Part shown: one piece after another, positions 53,625 through 64,000 of the stretch
How positions within the stretch are numbered: position 1 is the stretch's first letter
Layout: each line of letters begins with the position of its first letter
DNA from: Paratinospora sagittata
Lineage: Eukaryota > Streptophyta > Magnoliopsida > Ranunculales > Menispermaceae
DNA length: 64,000 bases
NCBI GenBank assembly: GCA_035771175.1
Contig: CM069603.1
Coordinates: forward strand, 24,342,286-24,406,285
Direction: 5' to 3'
Notes under the pieces: model-generated
Database searches by the model: none
Told to the model about the DNA's origin: nothing
Seen by the model: the letters and a program-made list of their open reading frames with translations, nothing else
Position numbers and translations under genes: made by a program

Positions 53625-54916
53625 TTTAATCTTATATCAAAGTGTTTTGAGTCAATGAAATGGTTCTTTAGTGTCAAAATATTAATTTTTCAAAAATAAG
53701 GCTATCCAGCAATTTGCACGTTTTAGACTAAAATCTTATATTTCTAACGAGAAAAATGTAGGCACTTCTGCTAGCTCGATTTTTCTCTTCCTTCACAGTT
53801 TTGTCAGGTTATCTTAATTGAAATATTCTCTAGTAACACCTAGATGATTCCCATTGTCTCGCACGCCCAAAAAACTTTAGATTGAACAATGTTTTGAATT
53901 CAAATCATTTTGTACTACTCTTGCTCTTTAGCCTTCAACTTCAAATTTTATAAAACACTCATTCTCTGATTTTCAAAAATACAACACGCACGATATTTGC
54001 AAGTTAGATTGAGCTTTTCGAAGAGTTTTTCAAGAGAAGAAAGTAATGATTCTTGCCTTTGCAAAAAAAGTCTTCAAATTGAATCAAAATTGCAATCTGT
54101 CTTGATGTTCAGCTAGTTCTTCATTTTATCGCTTGTGTGCTAAGATTTGCAGAGGCTATCCATTGTTTAAAACTCTAAGTATATGAAGTGGTCTCAGTAA
54201 GATAACACATCAAAAAGGAACACATTACCTGTTTTGCGTCAAGAACCCATCAAACAATAGCTTTCGAATTCTACAAAGATCAAGCTCGAAGAACGAAGAC
54301 ATATCTCATGTCTAATGCATTAGTTTGATCTCTGGTGTGTAGGGTAACCGCTCGATCACTCTCAGCACTAAAACTCTGAAAATTGCAAAGTCTTCAAAAT
54401 CACTTTCGATATAGTATTTCATTTTGAAAAAAATGTTTTCTGAAAGGTTTTAATCATAATTTTAATGAGTTTTCAATTATTTAAAAGTGTTTAATCTTAT
54501 ATCAAAGTGGTATGAGTCAATGAAATGGTTCTTTAGTGTCAAAATATTAATTTTTCAAAAATAAGGCTATCCAGCAATTTGCACGTCTTAGACTAAAATC
54601 TTACATTTCTAACGAGAAAAATGTGGGCACTTCTGCTAGCTCGATTTTTCTTTTCCTTCACATTTTTGCCAGGTTATCTTAATTGAAATATTCTCTAGTA
54701 ACACCTAGATGATTCCCATTGTCTCGCGCGCCCAAAAAACTTTAGATTGAACAATGTTTTGAATTCAAATCATTTTGTAGTACTCTTGCTCTTTAACCTT
54801 CAACTTCAAATTTTATAAAACACTCATTCTCTGATTTTCAAAAATTCAACACGCACGATATTTGCAAGTTAGATTGAGCTTTTCGAAGAGTTTTTCAAGA
54901 GAAGAAAGTAATGATT
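53625..54916 (+). repeat. End of monomer 63 and monomer 64
   Basis: Both carry GCTAGCTCG. Monomer 63 has TTTTTCTCTTCC and GTTTTGTCAGG, the latter shared with monomer 58. Monomer 64 has AAAGTCTTCAAATTG near its start, which breaks the stem-loop and the TTCGAA there, and also TATCGCTTG, ATCTTACATTTC and GTCTCGCGCGCCC. These are single-unit changes. No gene is present. Confidence 0.7.
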
Positions 54917-56650
54917 CTTGCCTTTGCAAAAAAAGGCTTCGAATTGAATCAAAATTGCAATCTGTCTTGATGTTCAGCTAGTTCTTCATTTTATCCCTTG
55001 TGTGCTAAGATTTGCAGAGGCTATCCATTGTTTAAAACTCTAAGTATATGAAGTTGTGTCGGTAAGATAACACATCAAAAAGGAACACATCACCTGTTTT
55101 ACATCAAGAACACATCAAACAATAGCTTTCGAATTCTACAAAGATCAAGCTCGAAGAACGAAGACATATCTCATGTCCAATGCATTAGTTTGATTTCTGG
55201 TGTGTAGGGTAACCCCTCGATCAATCTCAGCACTAAAACTCTGAAAATTGCAAAGTCTTCAAAATCACTTTCGGTATAGTATTTCATTTTGAAAAAAATT
55301 ATTTTCTGAAAGGTTTTAATCATAATTTTAATGAGTTTTCAATTATTTAAAAGTGTTTAATCATATATCAAAGTGGTATGAGTCAATGAAATGGTTCTTT
55401 AGTGTCAAAATATTAATTTTTTCAAAAATAAGGCTATCCAGCAATTTGCACGTCTTAGACTAAAATCTTATATTTCTAACGAGAAAAATGTGGGCACTTC
55501 TGCTAGCTCGATTTTTCTATTCCTTCACAGTTTTGCCAGGTTATCTTAATTGAAATATTCTCTAGTAACACCTAGATGATTCCCATTGTCTCGCACGCCA
55601 AAAAAACTTTAGATTGAGCAATGTTTTGAATTCAAATCATTTTGTAGTACTCTTGTTCTTTAACGTTCAACTTCAAATTTTATAAAACACTTATTCTCTG
55701 ATTTACAAAAATACAACACGCACGATATTTGCAAGTTAGATTGAGCTTTTCGTAGAGTTTTTCAAGAGAAGAAAGTAATGATTCTTGCCTTTGCAAAAAA
55801 AGGCTTCGAATTGAATCAAAATTGCAATCTGTCTTGATGTTCAGCTAGTTCTTCATTTTATCCCTTGTGTGCTAAGATTTGCAGAGGCTATCCATTGTTT
55901 AAAACTCTAAGTATATGAAGTTGTGTCGGTAAGATAACACATCAAAAAGGAACACATCACCTGTTTTACATCAAGAACACATCAAACAATAGCTTTCGAA
56001 TTCTACAAAGATCAAGCTCGAAGAACGAAGACATATCTCATGTCCAATGCATTAGTTTGATTTCTGGTGTGTAGGGTAACCCCTCGATCAATCTCAGCAC
56101 TAAAACTCTGAAAATTGCAAAGTCTTCAAAATCACTTTCGGTATAGTATTTCATTTTGAAAAAAATTATTTTCTGAAAGGTTTTAATCATAATTTTAATG
56201 AGTTTTCAATTATTTAAAAGTGTTTAATCATATATCAAAGTGGTATGAGTCAATGAAATGGTTCTTTAGTGTCAAAATATTAATTTTTTCAAAAATAAGG
56301 CTATCCAGCAATTTGCACGTCTTAGACTAAAATCTTATATTTCTAACGAGAAAAATGTGGGCACTTCTGCTAGCTCGATTTTTCTATTCCTTCACAGTTT
56401 TGCCAGGTTATCTTAATTGAAATATTCTCTAGTAACACCTAGATGATTCCCATTGTCTCGCACGCCAAAAAAACTTTAGATTGAGCAATGTTTTGAATTC
56501 AAATCATTTTGTAGTACTCTTGTTCTTTAACCTTCAACTTCAAATTTTATAAAACACTTATTCTCTGATTTACAAAAATACAACACGCACGATATTTGCA
56601 AGTTAGATTGAGCTTTTCGTAGAGTTTTTCAAGAGAAGAAAGTAATGATT
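54917..56650 (+). repeat. Twin monomers 65 and 66 (867 bp each)
   Basis: The units share rare variants: AGTTGTGTCGG, AATCATATATC, a six-T run before CAAAAATAAGG, CACGCCAAAAAAAC, GATTGAGCAATG, GATTTACAAAAATAC and TTTCGTAGAG. I noticed one difference, TAACGTTCAAC at about 55673 against TAACCTTCAAC in monomer 66. This is a very recent single-monomer duplication. Confidence 0.85.
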
Positions 56651-59600
56651 CTTGCCTTTGCAAAAAAAGGCTTCGAATTGAATCAAAATTGCAATCTGTC
56701 TTGATGTTCAGCTAGTTCTTCATTTTATCCCCTGTGTGCTAAGATTTGCAGAGGCTATCCATTGTTTAAAACTCTAAGTATATGAAGTTGTCTCGGTAAG
56801 ATAACACATCAAAAAGGAACACATCACCTGTTTTACATAAAGAACACATCAAACAATAGCTTTCGAATTCTACAAAGATCAAGCTCGAAGAACGAAGACA
56901 TATCTCATGTCTAATGCATTAGTTTGATCTCTGGTGTGTAGGGTAACCCCTCGATCAATCTCAGCACTAAAACTCGAAAAATTGCAATGTCTTCAAAATC
57001 ACTTTCGGTATAGTATTTCATTTGGAAAAAAATTATTTTCTGAAAGGTTTTAATCATAATTTTAATGAGTTTTCAATTATTTAAAAGTGTTTAATCTTAT
57101 ATCAAAGTGGTATGAGTCAATGAAATGGTTCTTCAGTGTCAAAATATTAATTTTTCAAAAATAAGGCTATCCAGCAATTTTCACGTCTTAGACTAAAATC
57201 TAATATTTCTAACGAGAAAAATGTGGGCACTTCTGCTTGCTCAATTTTTCTATTCCTTCACAGTTTTGCCAGGTTATCTTAATTGAAATATTCTCCAGTA
57301 ACAACTAGATGATTCCCATTGTCTCGCACGCCCAAAAAACTTTAGATTGAACAATGTTTTGAATTCAAATCATTTTGTAGTACTCTTGCTCTTTAACCTT
57401 CAACTTCAAATTTTATAAAACTCTTTTTCTCTGATTTTCAAAAATACAACACGCACGATATTTGCAAGTTAGATTGAGCTTTTCGAAGAGTTTTTCAAGA
57501 GAAGAAAGTAATGATTCTTGCCTTTGCAAAAAAAGGCTTCGAATTGAATCAAAATTGCAATTCTGTCTTGATGTTCAGCTAGTTCTTCATTTTATCCCTT
57601 GTGTGCTAAGATTTGCAGAGGCTATCCATTGTTTAAAACTCTAAGTATATGAAGTTGTCTCGGTAAGATAACACATCAAAAAGGAACACATTACCTGTTT
57701 TGCGTCAAGAACCCATCAAACAATAGCTTTCGAATTCTACAAAGATCAAGCTCGAAGAACGAAGACATATCTCATGTCTAATGCATTAGTTTGATCTCTG
57801 GTGTGTAGGGTAACCACTCGATCACTCTCAGCACTAAAACTCTGAAAATTGCAAAGTCTTCAAAATCACTTTCGATTTAGTATTTCATTTTGAAAAAAAT
57901 GTTTTTTGAAAGCTTTAATTATAATTTTAATGAGTTTTCAATTATTTAAAAGTGTTTAATCTTATATCAAAGTGGTATGAGTCAATGAAATGGTTCTTTA
58001 GTGTCAAAATTTTAATTTTTCAAAAATAAGGCTATCCAGCAATTTGCACGTCTTAGACTAAAATCTTATATTTCTAACGAGAAAAATGTGGGCACTTCTG
58101 CTAGCTCGATTTTTCTATTCCTTCACAGTTTTGCCAGGTTATCTTAATTGAAATATTCTCTAGTAACACCTAGATGATTCCCATTGTCTCGCACGCCCAA
58201 AAAACTTTAGATTGAACAATGTTTTGAATTCAAATCATTTTGTAGTACTCTTGCTCTTTAACCTTCAACTTCAAATTTTATAAAACACTCATTCTCTGAT
58301 TTTCAAAAATACAACACGCATGATATTTGCAAGTTAGATTGAGCTTTTCGTAGAGTTTTTCAAGAGAAGAAAGTAATGATTCTTGCCTTTGCAAAAAAAG
58401 GCTTCGATATGAATCAAAATTGCAATCTGTCTTGATGTTCAGCTAGTTCTTCATTTTATCCCTTGTGTGCTAAGATTTGCAGAGGCTATCCATTGTTTAA
58501 AACTCTAAGTATATGAAGTTGTCTCGGTAAGATAACACATCAAAAAGGAACACATCAAAAAGGAACACATCACCTGTTTTACATCAAGAACACATCAAAC
58601 AATAGCTTTCGAATTCTACAAAGATCAAGCTCGAAGAACGAAGACATATCTCATGTCTAATGCATTAGTTTGATTTCTGGTGTGTAGGGTAACCCCTCGA
58701 TCAATCTCAGCACTAAAACTCTGAAAATAGCAAAGTCTTCAAAATCACTTTCGGTATAGTATTTCATTTGGAAAAAAATTATTTTCTAAAAGGTTTTAAT
58801 CATAATTTTAATGAGTTTTCAATTATTTAAAAGTGTTTAATCTTATATCAAAGTGGTATGAGTCAATGAAATGGTTCTTCAGTGTCAAAATATTAATTTT
58901 TCAAAAATAAGGCTATCCAGCAATTTTCACGTCTTAGACTAAAATCTTATATTTCTAACGAGAAAAATGTGGGCACTTCTGCTAGCTCGATTTTTCTATT
59001 CCTTCACAGTTTTGCCAGGTTATCTTAATTGAAATATTCTCTAGTAACACCTAGATGATTTCTATTGTCTCGCACGCCCAAAAAACTTTAGATTGAACAA
59101 TGTTTTGAATTCAAATCATTTTGTAGTACTCTTGCTCTTTAACCTTCAACTTCAAATTTTATAAAACACTCATTCTCTGATTTTCAAAAATACAACAGGC
59201 ACGATATTTGCAAGTTAGATTGAGCTTTTTGAAGAGTTTTTCAAGAGAAGAAAGTAATGATTCTTGCCTTTGCAAAAAAAGGCTTCGAATTGAATCAAAA
59301 TTGCAATCTGTCTTGATGTTCAGCTAGTTCTTCATTTTATCCCTTGTGTGCTAAGATTTGCAGAGGCTATCCATTGTTTAAAACTCGAAGTATATGAAGT
59401 TGTCTCGGTAAGATAACACAACAAAAAGGAACACGTCACCTGTTTTACATCAAGAACACATCAAACAATAGCTTTCGAATTCTACAAAGATCAAGCTCGA
59501 AGAACGAAGACATATCTCATGTCTAATGCATTAGTTTGATCTCTGGTGTGTAGGGTAACCCCTCGATCAATCTCAGCACTAAAACTCTGAAAAATGCAAA

Positions 59601-62600
59601 GTCTTCAAAATCACTTTCGATATAGTATTGCATTTTCAAAAAAAATTATTTTTTGAAAGGTTTTAATCATAATTTTAATGAGTTTTGAATTATTTAAAAG
59701 TGTTTAATCTTATATCAAAGTGTTTTAAGTCAATGAAATGGTTCTTTAGTGTCAAAATATTAATTTTCCAAAAATAAGGCTATCCAGCAATTTGCACGTC
59801 TTAGACTAAAATCTAATATTTCTAACGAGAAAAATGTGGGCACTTCTGCTTGCTCGATTTTTCTATTCCTTCACAGTTTTGCCAGGTTATCTTAATTGAA
59901 ATATTCTCTAGTAACACCTAGATGATTTCCATTGTCTCGCACGCCCAAAAAACTTTAGATTGAACAATGTTTTGAATTCAAATCATTTTGTAGTACTCTT
60001 GCTCTTTAACCTTCAACTTCAAATTTTATAAAACACTCATTCTCTGATTTTCAAAAATACAACACGCACGATATTTGCAAGTTAGATTGAGCTTTTCGAA
60101 GAGTTTTTCAAGAGAAGAAAGTAATGATTCTTGCCTTTGCAAAAAAAGGCTTCGAATTGAATCAAAATTGCAATCTGTCTTGATGTTCAGCTAGTTCTTC
60201 ATTTTATCCCTTGTGTGCTAAGATTTGCAGAGGCTATCCATTGTTTAAAACTCTAAGTATATGAAGTTGTCTCGGTAAGATAACACATCAAAAAGGAACA
60301 CATTACCTGTTTTGCGTCAAGAACCCATCAAACAATAGCTTTCGAATTCTACAAAGATCAAGCTCGAAGAACGAAGACATATCTCATGTCTAATGCATTA
60401 GTTTGATCTCTGGTGTGTAGGGTAACCGCTCGATCAATCTCAGCACTAAAACTCTGAAAATTGCAAAGTCTTCAAAATCACTTTCGGTATAGTATTTCAT
60501 TTTGAAAAAAATGTTTTCTGAAAGGTTTTAATCATAATTTTAATGAGTTTTCAATTATTTAAAAGTGTTTAATCTTATATCAAAGTGGTATGAGTCAATG
60601 AAATGGTTCTTTAGTGTCAAAATATTAATTTTTCAAAAATAAGGCTATCCAGCAATTTGCACGTCTTAGACTAAAATCTTATATTTCTAACGAGAAAAAT
60701 GTGGGCACTTCTGCTAGCTCGATTTTTCTATTCCTTCACAGTTTTGCCAGGTTATCTTAATTGAAATATTCTCTAGTACCACCTAGATGATTTCCATTGT
60801 CTCGCACGCCCAAAAAACTTTGGATTGAACAATGTTTTGAATTCAAATCATTTTGTAGTACTCTTGCTCTTTAACCTTCAACTTCAAATTTTATAAAACA
60901 CTCATTCTCTGATTTTCAAAAATTCAACACCCACGATATTTGCAAGTTAGATTGAGCTTTTCGAAGAGTTTTTCAAGAGAAGAAAGTAATGATTCTTGCC
61001 TTTGCAAAAAAAGGCTTCGAATTGAATCAAAATTGCAATATGTCTTGATGTTCAGCTAGTTCTTCATTTTATCCCTTGTGTGCTAAGATTTGCAGAGGCT
61101 ATCCATTGTTTAAAACTCTAAGTATATGAAGTTGTCTCGGTAAGATAACACATCAAAAAGGAACACGTCACCTGTTTTACATCAAGAACACATCAAACAA
61201 TAGCTTTCGAATTCTACAAAGATCAAGCTCGAAGAACGAAGACATATCTCATGTCTAATGCATTAGTTTGATCTCTGGTGTGTAGGGTAACCCCTCGATC
61301 AATCTCAGCACTAAAACTCTGAAAAATGCAAAGTCTTCAAAATCACTTTCGATATAGTATTGCATTTTCAAAAAAAATTATTTTTTGAAAGGTTTTAATC
61401 ATAATTTTAATGAGTTTTGAATTATTTAAAAGTGTTTAATCTTATATCAAAGTGTTTTCAGTCAATGAAATGGTTCTTTAGTGTCAAAATATTAATTTTT
61501 CAAAAATAAGGCTATCCAGCAATTTGCACGTCTAAGACTAAAATCTTATATTTCTAACGAGAAAAATGTGGGCACTTCTGCTTGCTCGATTTTTCTATTC
61601 CTTCACAGTTTTGCCAGGTTATCTTAATTGAAATATTCTCTAGTAACACCTACATGATTCCCATTGTCTCGCACGCCAAAAAAACTTTAGATTGAACAAT
61701 GTTTTGAATTCAAATCATTTTGTAATACTCTTGCTCTTTAACCTTCAACTTCAAGTTTTATAAAACACTTATTCTCTGATTTTCAAAAATACAACACGCA
61801 CGATATTTGCAAGTTAGATTGCGCTTTTCGTAGAGTTTTTCAAGAGAAGAAAGTAATGATTCTTGCCTTTGCAAAAAAAGGCTTCGAATTGAATCAAAAT
61901 TGCAATCTGTCTTGATGTTCAGCTAGTTCTTCATTTTATCCCTTGTGTGCAAAGATTTGCAGAGGCTATCCATTGTTTAAAACTCTAAGTATATGAAGTT
62001 GTCTCGGTAAGATAACACATCAAAAAGGAACACATCACCTGTTTTACATCAAGAACACATCAAACAATACCTTTCGAATTCTACAAAGATCAAGCTTGAA
62101 GAGCGAAGACATATCTAATGTCTAATGCATTAGTTTGATCTCTGGTGTGTAGGGTAACCCCTCGATCAATCTCAGCACTAAAACTCGAAAAATTGCAATG
62201 TCTTCAAAATCACTTTCGGTATAGTATTTCATTTGGAAAAAAATTATTTTCTGAAAGGTTTTAATCATAATTTTAATGAGTTTTCAATTATTTAAAAGTG
62301 TTTAATCTTATATCAAAGTGGTATGAGTCAATGAAATGGTTCTTCAGTGTCAAAATATTAATTTTTCAAAAATAAGGCTATCCAGCAATTTTCACGTCTT
62401 AGACTAAAATCTTATATTTCTAACGAGAAAAATGTGGGCACTTCTGCGAGCTCGATTTTTCTATTCCTTCACAGTTTTGCCAGGTTATCTTAATTGAAAT
62501 ATTCTCTAGTAACACCTAGATGATTTCCATTGTCTCGCACGCCCAAAAAAGTTTAGATTGAACAATGTTTTGAATTGAAATCATTTTGTACTACTCTTGC

Positions 62601-64000
62601 TCTTTAACCTTCAACTTCAAATTTTATAAAACACTCATTCTCTGATTTTCAAAAATACAACACGCACGATATTTGCAAGTTAGATTGAGCTTTTCGAAGA
62701 GTTTTTCAAGAGAAGAAAGTAATGATTCTTGCCTTTGCAAAAAAAGGCTTCGAATTGAATCAAAATTGCAATCTGTCTTGATGTTCAGCTAGTTCTTCAT
62801 TTTATCCCTTGTGTGCTAAGATTTGCAGAGGCTATCCATTGTTTAAAACTCTAAGTATATGAAGTTGTCTCGGTAAGATAACACATCAAAAAGGAACACA
62901 TTACCTGTTTTGCGTCAAGAACCCATCAAACAATAGCTTTCGAATTCTACAAAGATCAAGCTCGAAGAACGAAGACATATCTCATGTCTAATGCATTAGT
63001 TTGATCTCTGGTGTATAGGGTAACCGCTCGATCACTCTCAGCACTAAAACTCTGAAAATTGCAAAGTCTTCAAAATCACTTTCGATATAGTATTTCATTT
63101 TGAAAAAAATGTTTTCTCAAAGGTTTTAATCATAATTTTAATGAGTTTTCAATTATTTAAAAGTGTTTAATCTTATATCAAAGTGGTATGAGTCAATGAA
63201 ATGGTTCTTTAGTGTCAAAATATTAATTTTTCAAAAATAAGGCTATCCAGCAATTTGCACGTCTTAGACTAAAATCTTATATTTCTAACGAGAAAAATGT
63301 GGGCACTTCTGCTAGCTCGATTTTTCTATTCCTTCACAGTTTTGCCAGGTTATCTTATTTGAAATATTCTCTAGTAACACCTAGATGATTTCCATTGTCT
63401 CGCACGCCCAAAAAACTTTAGATTGAACAATGTTTTGAATTCAAATCATTTTGTAGTACTCTTGCTCTTTAACCTTCAACTTCAAATTTTATAAAACACT
63501 CATTCTCTGATTTTCAAAAATTCAACACGCACGATATTTGCAAGTTAGATTGAGCTTTTCGAAGAGTTTTTCAAGAGAAGAAAGTAATGATTCTTGCCAT
63601 TGCAAAAAAAGGCTTCGAATTGAATCAAAATTGCAATCTGTCTTGATGTTCAGCTAGTTCTTCATTTTATCTCTTGTGTGCTAAGATTTGCAGAGGCTAT
63701 CCATTGTTTAAAACTCTAAGTATATGAAGTTGTCTCGGTAAGATAACACATCAAAAAGGAACACGTCACCTGTTTTACATCAAGAACACATCAAACAATA
63801 GCTTTCGAATTCTACAAAGATCAAGCTCGAAGAACGAAGACATATCTCATGTCTAATGCATTAGTTTGATTTCTGGTGTGTAGGGTAACCCCTCGATCAC
63901 TCTCAGCACTAAAACTCTGAAAATTGCAAAGTCTTCAAAATCACTTTCGATTTAGTATTTCATTTTGAAAAAAATGTTTTTTGAAAGCTTTAATCATAAT
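56651..64000 (+). repeat. Monomers 67-75, GAAGTTGT subfamily, last unit cut by window end
   Basis: All units here have GAAGTTGTCTCGG. Those with ATTACCTGTTTTGCG (68, 71, 74) are interspersed with TTTTACATC units (67, 69, 70, 72, 73, 75). Monomers 70 and 72 share GAAAAATGCAAAG and TATTGCATTTTC. Monomers 67 and 73 share AACTCGAAAAATTGC. Monomers 68 and 75 share TTGAAAGCTTTAAT, which creates a HindIII site. Monomer 75 (63593-64000) is cut after 408 bp, so the array continues beyond the window. Confidence 0.8.
58382..59262 (+). repeat. Monomer 69, longest unit (881 bp) with a 15 bp duplication
   Basis: At about 58551-58580 the 15-mer CAAAAAGGAACACAT occurs twice in direct succession, making four AACACATCA motifs in place of three. 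The extra 15 bp explain the length of 881 against about 866. The duplicated length equals the spacing of the first two motifs, so slippage or unequal pairing between them is a simple explanation. Confidence 0.85.

Larger units (their letters stand above)
1..64000 (+). repeat. Tandem satellite array, monomer about 865 bp, fills the window
   Basis: Every part of the window aligns to one repeat unit in one orientation. Monomer starts (base C of CTTGCCTTTG or its T variant): 1, 865, 1730, 2595, 3459, 4323, 5188, 6053, 6918, 7783, 8647, 9511, 10375, 11238, 12102, 12968, 13832, 14696, 15559, 16423, 17289, 18156, 19023, 19890, 20757, 21623, 22488, 23353, 24218, 25085, 25950, 26814, 27680, 28545 (short), 28967, 29830, 30694, 31558, 32425, 33290, 34154, 35021, 35886, 36752, 37617, 38483, 39349, 40213, 41077, 41936, 42802, 43667, 44532, 45397, 46261, 47128, 47993, 48859, 49725, 50593, 51456, 52323, 53186, 54052, 54917, 55784, 56651, 57517, 58382, 59263, 60130, 60995, 61862, 62728, 63593. 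Monomers are numbered 1-75 in this order below. No gene, RNA gene or transposon interrupts them. The likely setting is eukaryotic constitutive heterochromatin (inference). The family is not recognised. Confidence 0.98.

Noticed and set aside
57462..57644. A 60-codon open reading frame on the plus strand
   Set aside because: It begins with TTG and is opened by a one-base insertion in monomer 68 (GCAATTCTGTC for GCAATCTGTC). All other monomers have stops in this frame.
1..64000. CRISPR array or phase-variable system
   Set aside because: The repeats are about 865 bp with no short direct repeats separated by unique spacers, and there are no cas-like or other genes.
1..64000. Tandemly repeated RNA genes (rRNA, 5S, snRNA, histone cluster)
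   Set aside because: I see no rRNA-like conserved blocks, no tRNA-type A/B boxes in order, and no coding frames. The unit is AT-rich with stops in all frames.
1..64000. Transposon or retroelement origin of the unit
   Set aside because: No terminal inverted repeats, long terminal repeats, target-site duplications or transposase/reverse transcriptase frames are visible within or between monomers.

Overview
The whole 64 kb window is one uninterrupted tandem array of a satellite DNA. I find no gene, RNA gene, transposon, CRISPR array or unique-sequence island in it. The repeat unit is about 865 bp. Taking the conserved start CTTGCCTTTG as base 1 of each unit, I count by hand 73 full-length monomers (mean about 865.3 bp, most 863-868), one truncated monomer of 422 bp and a partial monomer at the right edge. 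All lie head to tail in the same orientation. Neither end of the array is in the window.

The sequence is AT-rich, has stop codons in every frame of every monomer, and shows no introduced unique sequence. That points to constitutive heterochromatin of a eukaryote (pericentromere, centromere, subtelomere or a B/sex chromosome). The species cannot be named from the sequence. Long-monomer satellites of this kind occur in plants and animals, and I do not recognise this family. The monomer is close to five nucleosome repeats (5 x 173 bp); this is arithmetic only, not evidence of phasing.

Layout by subfamily: (1) 1-6917, monomers 1-8, two types (A with GTGCGAAG, B with GTGCTAAG and AAACTGTAAG) in an alternating dimer pattern. 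(2) 6918-8520, transition. (3) 8521-17176, a five-monomer block of 4321 bp present twice in tandem. (4) 17043-20510, a two-monomer block of 1734 bp present twice. (5) 20511-28544, mixed monomers with at least one hybrid unit. (6) 28545-28966, the 422 bp truncated monomer, followed by a near-identical twin pair (28967-30693). (7) 30694-35885, a three-monomer register of 2596 bp. (8) 35886-50164, a mixed region where GCTAGCTCG-type monomers appear. (9) 50165-53624, a 1730 bp dimer present twice and almost identical. (10) 53625-64000, monomers 64-75, almost all with GAAGTTGT, including a twin pair and one unit with a 15 bp internal duplication.

The information content of the window is therefore evolutionary: nested tandem duplications of one, two, three and five monomers, hybrid monomers, and small conversion-like patches, as expected from unequal crossing-over and gene conversion. 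Three conserved short dyads per monomer, a triple AACACATCA motif, and the fixed positions of indels are the main structural features inside the unit. All similarity statements rest on reading and hand alignment; no computation or database search was run.
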